A DNA stretch of 64,000 nucleotides from Nocardia concava NBRC 100430 (lineage in GTDB: Bacteria > Actinomycetota > Actinomycetes > Mycobacteriales > Mycobacteriaceae): contig NZ_BAFX01000074.1 of assembly GCF_000308815.1 (NCBI RefSeq), positions 221,131-285,130 of the forward strand. Reading direction: 5' to 3'. Shown here in pieces: positions 8,170 through 16,326 of the stretch; the stretch's first letter is position 1, and each line of letters opens with the position of its first letter. The position numbers and the translations under genes are program-made. The notes under the pieces were generated by a model that was not told the origin of the DNA, ran no database searches, and saw only the letters and a list, made by a program, of their open reading frames with translations.

Positions 8170-9840
8170 TCAGGCGGGCTGCAGATTACGGTCCGACTCG
8201 GTGCCGATCACGTCGTCGAGCGGAACGATCTCGTTCTCCTGCTCGGGCGCGGCGTCCAGCACCGGATCCGGACCGGGCAGACCCGACTCGTGGGCCTTCA
8301 CGCCGGCACGCACGGCCCAGTAGTAGGTGGCCAGCGCGGCCACGGCGACCAGCGCGATATCGATGCCGCCCGGAATCAGGCCGGTGCCACCGAAATCGGG
8401 TGAACCCAGGGCGGACACGGTCGCCATGAAGATCAGGAAGGCGATCATCCACCAGGCCGGAGCCAGCTGCTGAGCGATGGTGCGCTCACCACGCTTCCAC
8501 AGCACGGCCACCGCGATCGGCACGGACAGCAGCGTGATGAACACGATGCGGCCGGTATTGGGCCAGTGCGTCCAGTACAGCGCGCAGGCGGCCAGGGTGA
8601 AGGCCAGCGGGGTGATCACATTGGCCAGCGGAAGCCGGAAGGGCCGCGGCAGTTCGGGCTTGGTCTTGCGGAACACGCCCACCGCGATGGGGCCGATCAG
8701 GTAGGAGATGACCATGGCCGCGGAGACGATGCCGGCCAGCGCGTGCCAGCTGTGGCCGACGGTCAGCAGCAGGATCAGCGAGAAGGCGAGGTTCAGCCAC
8801 ATGGCCGGGCGGGCGGTGCCGTACTTGGGGTGCGACTCGGCCAGCTTCTTCGGGAAGAAACCGGTCTCGGCCAGGTTCTGCACCATGTACGAGGCCGAGG
8901 CCACGTTGGCGATATTGGCGCCCGACGGCGAGATGAACGCGCCGAACTGGAGCATGATGACCAGCCAGCCGAGCATCAGCAGCTTGGCGATATCGACGAA
9001 CGGCGAGTTGAAATTGATTCCGACCCAGCCGTGTTCGGCGAGCTGCTCCGGCGGGACCGCACCGATGAAGGCGACCTGCAGCAGCATGTAGATGACCAGG
9101 CCGATCGACAGCGCGCCGACCAGCGCGGCCGGAATGGCCTTGCCCGGATTCTTCGCCGCGCCACCGAGATTCACCACGGCCTGGAAACCGTTGAAGGCGA
9201 ACACGACACCGCAGGTGGACACCGCGGTGAGCACCGCGGCCCAGCCGTTGGGCGCGAAACCGCCGTAGCCGTGGAAGTTCTCGGTGTGGAAACCCGACGC
9301 GATCAGGGAGACGACCGCGAGCACCGGGATGCCGAACTTCACCGCGGTGAGCAGGTTGTTCACCTTGGCGAGCAGGCCGACGGACCAGTAGCAGCACAGC
9401 CACAGCACCACGGTCAGCACGAACGCCATGCCCATGCCCGCGAGCGTCAGCGAGCCGTCCTCCATCAGGCCCTGTGCCCAGGAGAAGCTCCACGACGACA
9501 TGTACTGCGTACTGGCGATGGATTCGATCGGAATGAGCGCGGCGACGGCGATCCAAACCGCCCAGCCGGTAATGAAACCGAGCACCGGGCCGTGCGAGAT
9601 GGAACCGAAGCGGGCCATGGATCCCGGGAACGGGTAGGCGGCGCCCACCTCCGCGTAGGACATGGCGATCAGTCCTATGAACACCGCACCGATCACCCAG
9701 GCGATAATCGCGGCCGGCCCGGCAACCTGGGCGGCCTGTCCGGCTCCGAAGAGCCAGCCCGATCCGAAGATCGAACCAATGCCAATCATGATCAGGGCGA
9801 AGAGACTCAGCCCTTTGCGGTTCGCGGTAGGTATTTCCAT
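8170..9840 (-). CDS. APC-family amino-acid permease
   Basis: About 556 aa, roughly 12 membrane helices, amino-acid/polyamine/organocation family. The first helix has the family substrate-binding signature GIGSIFGSGWLFGAGQAA, followed by the PFPGSMARFG segment. This form resembles YveA-type aspartate/proton symporters, but pairing with sdaA makes serine a reasonable substrate; that is inference. ATG 9840 is the conserved-looking start (MEIPTANRKG); a TTG at 9861 would add seven residues. The hydrophilic C-terminal tail is acidic. Confidence 0.85.
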   Translation of the reverse strand: MEIPTANRKGLSLFALIMIGIGSIFGSGWLFGAGQAAQVAGPAAIIAWVIGAVFIGLIAMSYAEVGAAYPFPGSMARFGSISHGPVLGFITGWAVWIAVAALIPIESIASTQYMSSWSFSWAQGLMEDGSLTLAGMGMAFVLTVVLWLCCYWSVGLLAKVNNLLTAVKFGIPVLAVVSLIASGFHTENFHGYGGFAPNGWAAVLTAVSTCGVVFAFNGFQAVVNLGGAAKNPGKAIPAALVGALSIGLVIYMLLQVAFIGAVPPEQLAEHGWVGINFNSPFVDIAKLLMLGWLVIMLQFGAFISPSGANIANVASASYMVQNLAETGFFPKKLAESHPKYGTARPAMWLNLAFSLILLLTVGHSWHALAGIVSAAMVISYLIGPIAVGVFRKTKPELPRPFRLPLANVITPLAFTLAACALYWTHWPNTGRIVFITLLSVPIAVAVLWKRGERTIAQQLAPAWWMIAFLIFMATVSALGSPDFGGTGLIPGGIDIALVAVAALATYYWAVRAGVKAHESGLPGPDPVLDAAPEQENEIVPLDDVIGTESDRNLQPA

Positions 9841-10015
9841 ACCTTGGACACTACGGAGCAAACTCTCCGCGTTTAACGGACAAATGTCCTCAGTAGCACC
9901 GGTGTTGGATCACGTCAATGGCGCTCCCACCCGCTCTCCGGATCACATATTGGGCGCCCAGCACATGACCTGCAACACATTTTCGGGGTGTGAATTGGCG
10001 GATGCGCGCAGGCCG

Positions 10016-10904
10016 TCAGTGATCGGCGGCCCGCCGGTGAAAGGTCAGCGGCATGGCGTCGAGGTGGAAGGCTGTCGCCGTGGTTTCTCGATCGCGACTG
10101 AAAACGACTCGGGTGGTGCCCATTCCGAACGCGGTCAGATCCGCGCGGAAGACGTACGGGTCCTTGTCGTCGTCGGGCCACAGTGAAATGGCCCGGGACA
10201 GTTGGGGTATCGGGCTGATCACGCGCAGCGCGAGTGAGCCGCGGTGCACGGTGATGTGTGCCGCGGGGAGGAACCACTTCTGGATGTCGCGCAGTGCGCC
10301 GGGGAAGGTGTAGCGGCCACACAGCTCGGTCCAGAGCTCGGGACGCTGCGGCAGATCGGTTCGGATCGTCTCCGGCGCGACACCGAGCAGTGTCCGCATC
10401 AAGGCGGACATCTCGGTGCCCAGCCACTGCTTGCCGCCGCGCACGCCATTGGTGAACGCCAGGATGCCCACGTTGTCGTCGGGGGCCAGGGTCAGCTGGG
10501 AACTGAATCCGGAGACCAGCCCGTCGTGGTCGACGGTGGCGTGGCCGTCGAGGTCATGGCGGAAGAATGCCAGCCCCATGCCCGGAATGCGAGGATCCGG
10601 TTGATACTGCGGCGCGAACATGCTCGCGAGTGTCGCGGGCTGCCCCACCGATCCGTACTGATTGCGACCCGCACCCAGCAGAGCGGCGACGTAGCGGGCC
10701 ATGTCGCGGGTGCTCGAATAGATCGCGCCGGCGCCCACGGTCACGATGTCGCGATCGGGCGGTACTCGTGGCGATGTCGGCCGATCCGTGACCGTGGAAC
10801 CAGCACAGCTCCCCGTCTCGCACCACCGCCGCCGCGAAACCCACTGCGGCATGGCGATGCAGCAGCCGCTGCACCTCTCGGGATAGGTCGTCGCTTTCGG
10901 ACAC
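10016..10904 (-). pseudogene. Decayed beta-lactamase-fold serine hydrolase (internal deletion plus frameshift)
   Basis: Two reading frames each hold part of one protein. From GTG 10904 (GGAGG just upstream) the frame gives MSESDDLSREVQ, GFAAAVVRDGELCWFHGHG and ADIATST, the normal start of class C beta-lactamase-like hydrolases. Near 10770 this sense is lost and the other frame resumes with DIVTVGAGAIYSSTRDMARY, GMGLAFFRHD, DHDGLVSGFSSQL and a normal C-terminus ending at 10016. The whole middle, including the SxxK nucleophile region, is absent, so the product cannot be an active enzyme. The missing piece would be roughly 150 residues judged from the family. Confidence 0.75.
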
Positions 10905-11163
10905 GATGGATCCTCCGCCCACTCGTCGCCCGTCCGAGCCATGGACCGGCGCCTCGGAGTTCGACCCTGCCCGAATGCGGGTCCCGGCACCGGAGTCCGC
11001 CGCCCTCGCCCGCCGGAACCAACGTCACCGGCGCACGCGGTGGTATCCCTCGCGTGCGCGGCGGGAACCGGACCTCACCGCCGGTTCCCACCGCGAGCGC
11101 ACATCAGCTCATCGCAGAGCTTCGTTCAAGCGGGCTGTCGTCGAAAGGAATTCAGCGAAACAC

Positions 11164-11943
11164 TCAGTCGCCGACGACGCGGGGTGGTGCGTTGAACGCA
11201 TTCACCGCGCCCACAGCGGCACCGACCGCGGCACCCGCGGCGGCTGCGGGAATGGCGATGACCGCAGCGCCGAATGCGGCGCCGAGGGCGGGACCGGCGA
11301 CCAGGCCGACCGGAACGAAACCGGCGCCGACGACGAGCCCCACGACACCGCCGACGGCGGCGGAGGTGAGCTCGATCGGGGCGGCGGTGGCGGCTCCGGC
11401 GACAGCGCCCAGGGCGGCGGTGCCGATGGTCTGCCCGGCAATGCGGTCGGAGCGGGAACGCTCCATGCCGATCGAGTCGAGGAAGGTGGCGAGATTCGCC
11501 TCGACCTGCGCGGCATTGTCATTGATCTGGATCGACTGTTCCTTGTCGATCCAGTCGGGAGCCGGGACCTGCACATCGCCGAACCGGAACATGCCGGGCG
11601 GCGGGGCGATCGGCGGCACGGCCGGAACCGGGGCGGGCGGGTGCAGCACGCCGACGGGGGCCAGGTAACTCTTGTCCGGTGCCTGTCGCGACCATTGGAT
11701 GGAGCTCTTGGTATCGCCCGGAATGTGCAGGCCCTCATAGGGATTCACATTCGGGGAGTCGGCCGCGGGCCACTGGGGCTTGGGCGCGTCGTCGTGCTGC
11801 GCCACCGGAGCGACGTCGGACGGTGCGGCATTGGCTGCGCCGGATCCGACAATCGCCAGGACTAGCGGTACCGCGCCTGCCGCCACCACGTTTCCGACCT
11901 TGTTGCGATGGGGGTTCAGTGCTCGGTGCTTACCTGCGGCCAT
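11164..11943 (-). CDS. Exported glycine-zipper-like protein, paralogue A
   Basis: 259 aa. After a basic N-terminus (MAAGKHRALNPHRNK) comes a hydrophobic signal ending SGAANA-A near residue 40. The middle is proline rich, then a block RFGDVQVPAPDW...EQ, then ERSRSDRIAGQTIGTAALGA and a long alternating Ala/Gly/Val stretch with small-xxx-small spacing, typical of a membrane-inserting glycine zipper. The start is chosen by AGAGAGG six bases upstream. The same block order occurs in the next gene, so these are tandem duplicates. Probably cell-envelope localised; function unknown. Confidence 0.7.
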   Translation of the reverse strand: MAAGKHRALNPHRNKVGNVVAAGAVPLVLAIVGSGAANAAPSDVAPVAQHDDAPKPQWPAADSPNVNPYEGLHIPGDTKSSIQWSRQAPDKSYLAPVGVLHPPAPVPAVPPIAPPPGMFRFGDVQVPAPDWIDKEQSIQINDNAAQVEANLATFLDSIGMERSRSDRIAGQTIGTAALGAVAGAATAAPIELTSAAVGGVVGLVVGAGFVPVGLVAGPALGAAFGAAVIAIPAAAAGAAVGAAVGAVNAFNAPPRVVGD

Positions 11944-12080
11944 GCAATGCCTCTCTTCAGGGGAACATCGACGCTCGACATTCGAACCCACCGGTCACCC
12001 GGATTGGTGGGGAAACGGACGATCGAAAATCGTTGTCATAACTGAGAATTAGCTAACTGGCCGGTAGCTGGACACCGAAA

Positions 12081-12112
12081 AGGCCGGAATCCCTGGTGAG
12101 GGATTCCGGCCT
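12081..12112 (-). terminator. Intrinsic terminator after exported paralogue B
   Basis: Perfect 13-base stem: AGGCCGGAATCCC (12081-12093) pairs with GGGATTCCGGCCT (12100-12112) across a 6-base loop. On the minus strand the stem is followed by TTTT, giving a classic intrinsic terminator 15 bases after the stop of the gene ending at 12127. Its core GGCCGGAATCC/GGATTCCGGCC matches the inner arms of the repeat at 19705-19766, so it may have arisen from such an element. Confidence 0.75.
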
Positions 12113-12126
12113 CGTTAGAGCGGCTA

Positions 12127-13155
12127 TCACCCGTCGATAGCTGATGCGTCGGCTACCGCGGTGCCCTCATCGACCGTGGTGGCCTCGTCGACCGGGCCGA
12201 CCGGGGTGGCCGGAGCCAGGTAACCGTTCACAGCGCCCACGGCACCGCCGATGACGGCGCCAACCGTCGCGGCGGGCACCGCGATCAGGGTGGCGGCCGC
12301 CGTCGCGCCCACCGCCGGGCCGAAGACCCAGCCCGCGGGTGCGAACGGTGTGCCCGCCATCGCGCCGATGAACCCGCCCATGACCCCACCGGCGATCTCC
12401 AGCGGGGCGGCCACGCCCACACCCACCGCCGCGCCCACGGCCGCGGTGCCCACGGTCTGCGCGGCCATGCGATCCGAACGGCTCGGCTCGAAACCGGCCG
12501 AATCGTAGGTGCGGGCCAGCTCCGCCTCCGCGCCCGCGGCGAGCGCGTTCACCTGGGCGGCCTGCTCCGGATTCAGCCAGGCCGGAATGTCGACCTGGGT
12601 GTCGCCGAAGCGCAGCTTGCCCTCCGGTGCGGCGATGGGCGCGACATCGGGCGCGGCCATCGGATCGGGCTGGTGCAGCTTGCTCTGATCGACCGGCGCG
12701 AGCGGCGCGTTGGGGATGTCCCGCACGCCGGTGGCCGAATTGCGGCCGACCCGCACGGGCATGGCCGGAGCGGGCTGATCGACCAGGCTGCCCGGCTCGA
12801 GCGCGTCGGCCGGGGTGGCCTCGGCGGCAGCGCCCTCGACCTCGGCGGCGGTGGCGTCGAGGTAGGTGTGCACCCCGTCGGCCATGGTCTGCGGGACCGG
12901 CACCGCGATCTTGCCGAAGGGCGTGTCGATGACCACGCCCGGCTTCGCGTCGGTGCCGTCAGGCGCGGTGGCGGCGGGCTGATTGTCGACCACGGCCGGC
13001 TGGTTCTCGTCGGACGAAACCGGCTCGGCCGCACTGGTTCCCGCGGTGGCGAGGGCGGCGACCAGCGGAAGCGCGCCCGCGACCGCCAGGGAACCCAGGC
13101 GCCGTCGCACTGTGCTCGATTCGCGAACCAAATCGACCGGTTGGCGTTTGCCCAT
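12127..13155 (-). CDS. Exported glycine-zipper-like protein, paralogue B
   Basis: 342 aa. Basic start MGKRQPVDLVRESSTVRRR, a hydrophobic signal and cleavage-like site at ATAGTSAA-E. A linker of about 130 residues contains a segment VIDTPFGKIAVPVP not found in paralogue A. Then follow the shared blocks: LRFGDTQVDIPAWLNPEQ, EPSRSDRMAAQTVGTAAVGA, and a C-terminal Ala/Gly/Val-rich glycine-zipper region before an acidic tail. GAGAGG precedes the ATG, as for paralogue A. It is separated from A by a strong terminator, so each is probably its own unit. Unknown function. Confidence 0.7.
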   Translation of the reverse strand: MGKRQPVDLVRESSTVRRRLGSLAVAGALPLVAALATAGTSAAEPVSSDENQPAVVDNQPAATAPDGTDAKPGVVIDTPFGKIAVPVPQTMADGVHTYLDATAAEVEGAAAEATPADALEPGSLVDQPAPAMPVRVGRNSATGVRDIPNAPLAPVDQSKLHQPDPMAAPDVAPIAAPEGKLRFGDTQVDIPAWLNPEQAAQVNALAAGAEAELARTYDSAGFEPSRSDRMAAQTVGTAAVGAAVGVGVAAPLEIAGGVMGGFIGAMAGTPFAPAGWVFGPAVGATAAATLIAVPAATVGAVIGGAVGAVNGYLAPATPVGPVDEATTVDEGTAVADASAIDG

Positions 13156-13274
13156 GAATGACCTCTCTCCCGAATGTCAACGGATGTCGAACATTCGGAT
13201 CCGGCCGGTGTGCCGGATTGGTCGGGACACGCGGCCCGGTCAGGCCATTATTGATACCGCGCGGGAGGTTCGGT

Positions 13275-14723
13275 TCAGCCCGCGCGCTGTCCCGTGGATT
13301 CGCCGGGTTTGTCGGTCGCCACGGATTTGCCGTTCCCCGAGGAGGATTCGACGCCGATCTGCTTGGCCAGCTGCGCCGCCTCGGTGGGATCGTCGAGCGC
13401 CTCGAGCGCGAGCCGCGCGAACACCCACTGCTCGGTCGCGGCCATCTGACCGCGGTGGCGGCCCAGGAAGGAGACGAACCATTCGAGCACGGTGACGAAG
13501 CGGCTGCGGAAGCCGACCAGGTACCACAGGTGCAGGCCCAGCCACGCCAGCCAGGCGATGAAACCGCTGAACTCGAGCTTGCCGACCTGGCAGACCGCGT
13601 TGAACCGCGACACCGTGGCCATCGAGCCCTTGTCGAAGTACTTGAAGGGCTTGCGGTCCTCGACCTTCTGCTTGCCCGCGACCTCGGCCTTGATGGCCTT
13701 CGCCGCGTAGGTGCCGCCCTGGATCGCGCCCTGCGCCTGCCCGGGCACGCCCGGCACCGACATCAGGTCGCCGACCACGAAGACGTTCGGGTAGCCCTTG
13801 ATGGTGAGGTCCGGCTCCACGATGACGCGGCCGGCCCGGTCGACCTCGGTGCCCTTGGACTTGTCGGCCAGGATCTTGCCCAGCCCGCTGGCCTGCACAC
13901 CGGCCGACCACACCTTGCACGCGGATTCGATGCGCCGCACGGTGCCGTCCGGGTCCTTCACGGTGACGCCGCGCGCGTCCACATTGGTGACGATGGCGTT
14001 GAGCTGGATCTCCACGCCCATCTTCTCCAGCCGGTGCTGGGCCTTCATGCCGAGCTTGGGGCCCATGGGCGCGAGCACCGCGCCGGCGCCCTCGACCAGG
14101 ATGACGCGGGCGTCGCGGGTGTCGATATTGCGGAAGGTGCCGTCGAGGGTGCGGTCGGCGAGTTCGGCGATCTGCCCGGCCAATTCGACGCCGGTGGGTC
14201 CCGCGCCGACCACCACGAAGGTCATGAACCGGTCGCGGGTCTCCTGATCGGTGGCCAGCTCGGCCTCTTCGAAGGAGCCCAGGATGCGCGCGCGCAGCTC
14301 GAGCGCGTCGTCGATGGTCTTCATGCCGGGCGCGTAGGTGGCGAAGTGGTCGTTGCCGAAGTAGGACTGCTGCGCGCCCGCGGCCACGATGAGGCTGTCG
14401 AACGGGGTGACGTAGTCCTGGTTGAGCAGGCGCGAGGTGACCTGGCCGCCCTCGACGTCGACATCGGTGACCTCACCCATGATGACCCGCACGTTCTCCT
14501 GTTTGCGCAGCACGATGCGGGTGGCGGGCGCGATCTCGCCGACGGACAGGATGCCGGTCGCGACCTGGTACAGCAGCGGCTGGAACAGGTGCGTGGAGGT
14601 CTTGGAGATGAGAGTGATGTCGACATCGGCCTTGCGCAGGTGCTTGCAGGCGAACAGTCCACCGAACCCGGACCCGATCACCACGACCCGATGGCGCTGT
14701 GCGACGGATTTCTCGGCGTTCAT
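13275..14723 (-). CDS. ndh: Type II NADH dehydrogenase
   Basis: 482 aa monotopic membrane flavoprotein that passes electrons from NADH to menaquinone without pumping protons. FAD-binding motif VVVIGSGFGG at residues 13-22, LFQPLLYQVATGILS typical of NDH-2, the second dinucleotide site VVVGAGPTGVELAGQIAEL, the quinone/FAD motif VFVVGDLMSVPG, and a C-terminal amphipathic membrane-anchoring part around AWLAWLGLHLWYLVGFRSR. Alternating AGGA sites lie upstream of ATG 14723. Typical length for mycobacterial-type Ndh. Confidence 0.9.
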   Translation of the reverse strand: MNAEKSVAQRHRVVVIGSGFGGLFACKHLRKADVDITLISKTSTHLFQPLLYQVATGILSVGEIAPATRIVLRKQENVRVIMGEVTDVDVEGGQVTSRLLNQDYVTPFDSLIVAAGAQQSYFGNDHFATYAPGMKTIDDALELRARILGSFEEAELATDQETRDRFMTFVVVGAGPTGVELAGQIAELADRTLDGTFRNIDTRDARVILVEGAGAVLAPMGPKLGMKAQHRLEKMGVEIQLNAIVTNVDARGVTVKDPDGTVRRIESACKVWSAGVQASGLGKILADKSKGTEVDRAGRVIVEPDLTIKGYPNVFVVGDLMSVPGVPGQAQGAIQGGTYAAKAIKAEVAGKQKVEDRKPFKYFDKGSMATVSRFNAVCQVGKLEFSGFIAWLAWLGLHLWYLVGFRSRFVTVLEWFVSFLGRHRGQMAATEQWVFARLALEALDDPTEAAQLAKQIGVESSSGNGKSVATDKPGESTGQRAG

Positions 14724-14927
14724 CTAGTTCCTGCTCCTCGCCAGACGGTGAAACTACGACAACTCACCCGTAACGGTAGTGCAGTGTGAGTCGCGACGAC
14801 CAATCAGGACCGACCGAAAACAGACCTTTTAGACAACCTTCTCGAACATACAAGATCGGCGGTCGTTAGGCCGGGATTCCCGGGCGGTCCCGTGGCGAGG
14901 GTCCGTCAGTGTTCTCGGAACAGCTGT

Positions 14928-15848
14928 TCAGCGGCCGCTGAACAGCAATTGGGCCACGTGCGTGGTGGTTTCGGAGCCGTCGGCGTAGCCGCCCTGATCG
15001 CCCTGTTCGGTCATGATCGCGAGGGTGTAGCGCTCACCCGGCCCGGCGAAGCCGACCGAATTGACCACCCAGCCACCCTGTTCGTCGGACCAGCCGTTCT
15101 TGAGGCCCGGGTTCATGGCCGCGCCCGCGCCCCACACGCCCCAGTGCTGGTTGGTGTCGACTCGGCGCATGCGGTCGACGAGGTAGGCGCGGTCGTCGGG
15201 GTGCATGCGGGTCAGCACATTGTCCATGAGCCGGTCCAGGTCGGCGGGGGAGCACTGCTGGAAACCCCAGTCCGGGAACAGCTTGACCTGCTCGAGGGAG
15301 GTGGTGGGCGGCATGGGGACCAGACCGGTCATGCCGTTGGCGCGGAAGGCGTTGTTGAAGGCCATCCGATCGAAGCCGGCGTACTTGTTCCAGAGGATGT
15401 CGGCGGCATTGTCGTTCGAGGTAGCCAGCATGGACTCCATGAGCGCGCGGTCGTCGGGGCCCAGCTGGATGGCGCCGATGCGGGCGCGGTTCAGCAGATC
15501 CTCCGCGATTGCCAGCTTGATGGTCGACGCGGTCCAGAAGTTGGTGTCGGCGTTGCCATTTCGATAAACACCGCCGGTGACGCGGTCGCGCATGACATAG
15601 CCGGTGACGCCGGGGCGGCTGGCGATGTAAAGGTCGGCCGCGGCAATGCGGTTGCTCATATCGGCATCGAATCCGGCGACCGGACCGCGGGTATGGACGA
15701 GCCCATTCGCATTCGCGGGCGCCGCGCCCGCGATCGGGACGAAGGCGGGTGCGGCCGGAATCAGGGCCGCGGCAGCGAGGACACAAGCGGAGGAGGCCAC
15801 GCGCCGGGCCTTGGGGGAACGCACGAGGGAACACAATAGAGGGGACAA
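14928..15848 (-). CDS. Secreted serine hydrolase, class A beta-lactamase fold
   Basis: 306 aa with an export signal (RRVASSACVLAAAALIP...GAAPA, cut near residue 43). Penicillin-recognising motifs are present: ASTIK (SxxK nucleophile), TSNDN (SDN-like), and KNGW (KTG-like, with Asn in place of Thr). The WTASTIKLA motif resembles the LppW group of actinobacterial proteins rather than a resistance beta-lactamase. No conserved Glu166-type omega loop was recognised, so beta-lactam hydrolysis should not be assumed; a cell-wall role is likely. Confidence 0.75.
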   Translation of the reverse strand: MSPLLCSLVRSPKARRVASSACVLAAAALIPAAPAFVPIAGAAPANANGLVHTRGPVAGFDADMSNRIAAADLYIASRPGVTGYVMRDRVTGGVYRNGNADTNFWTASTIKLAIAEDLLNRARIGAIQLGPDDRALMESMLATSNDNAADILWNKYAGFDRMAFNNAFRANGMTGLVPMPPTTSLEQVKLFPDWGFQQCSPADLDRLMDNVLTRMHPDDRAYLVDRMRRVDTNQHWGVWGAGAAMNPGLKNGWSDEQGGWVVNSVGFAGPGERYTLAIMTEQGDQGGYADGSETTTHVAQLLFSGR

Positions 15849-15925
15849 TGCCCGATACGCACGTCTTGCAGGACAACCGCGCTTCTGTTATCGAATCGAC
15901 ACTGTCGCACCGATTTTCGTGCTCG

Positions 15926-16297
15926 TCAGCGGAAAGCCGCCTGTAGCTCTTCGATACTGCGGCCATTGAGGCGATAGCAGTGCTCGAATGCCTCGGTGTG
16001 CCGCTCGCGCGGCCAGGACTGTAGAACCACGCCGCGCCCGTAATGTCGGGAGTTGACGAGTTCCCAGCGGTCTCCCACCCGGCGAACCGTGAAACCGGTT
16101 CTGGGCACCAGGGGAATCACCGACGCAGACATCGACGCGAACCAGCCTTTCGGTACAAAATCTCCAGCCTCACCAACGAAGACCTCCCCGAAACGCACTG
16201 TCGCATACCACACTCGAATTTCGGGGTGACGCGCCCTAGCAAACCATCGGCGTGTGGCAGGTGTCACCCGGCGAGCCGTGAGGCGTGGTGTTTGCAT
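15926..16297 (-). CDS. Hypothetical protein, about 123 aa
   Basis: Compact, arginine-rich protein beginning MQTPRLTARRVTPATRRWF. It contains EIRVWYATVRFGEVFVGEAG, GFTVRRVGDRWELVNSR and a C-terminal helix NGRSIEELQAAFR. No signal or membrane segment. An in-frame GTG at 16321 would add eight residues but no ribosome site supports it. It diverges from recC with only 29 bases between the two starts. No family recognised. Confidence 0.5.
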   Translation of the reverse strand: MQTPRLTARRVTPATRRWFARARHPEIRVWYATVRFGEVFVGEAGDFVPKGWFASMSASVIPLVPRTGFTVRRVGDRWELVNSRHYGRGVVLQSWPRERHTEAFEHCYRLNGRSIEELQAAFR

Positions 16298-16326
16298 GTC
16301 GTTCGCCGACTGTATAAACACAGCAC

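Noticed and set aside
12081..12112. Counted as third copy of repeat family B
   Set aside because: Only the inner-arm core is shared and the T-run suits a plain terminator, so it is listed as a terminator with the likeness noted.
14928..15848. Antibiotic-resistance beta-lactamase
   Set aside because: Motifs are KNG and no clear omega-loop Glu; closer to LppW-like serine hydrolases.
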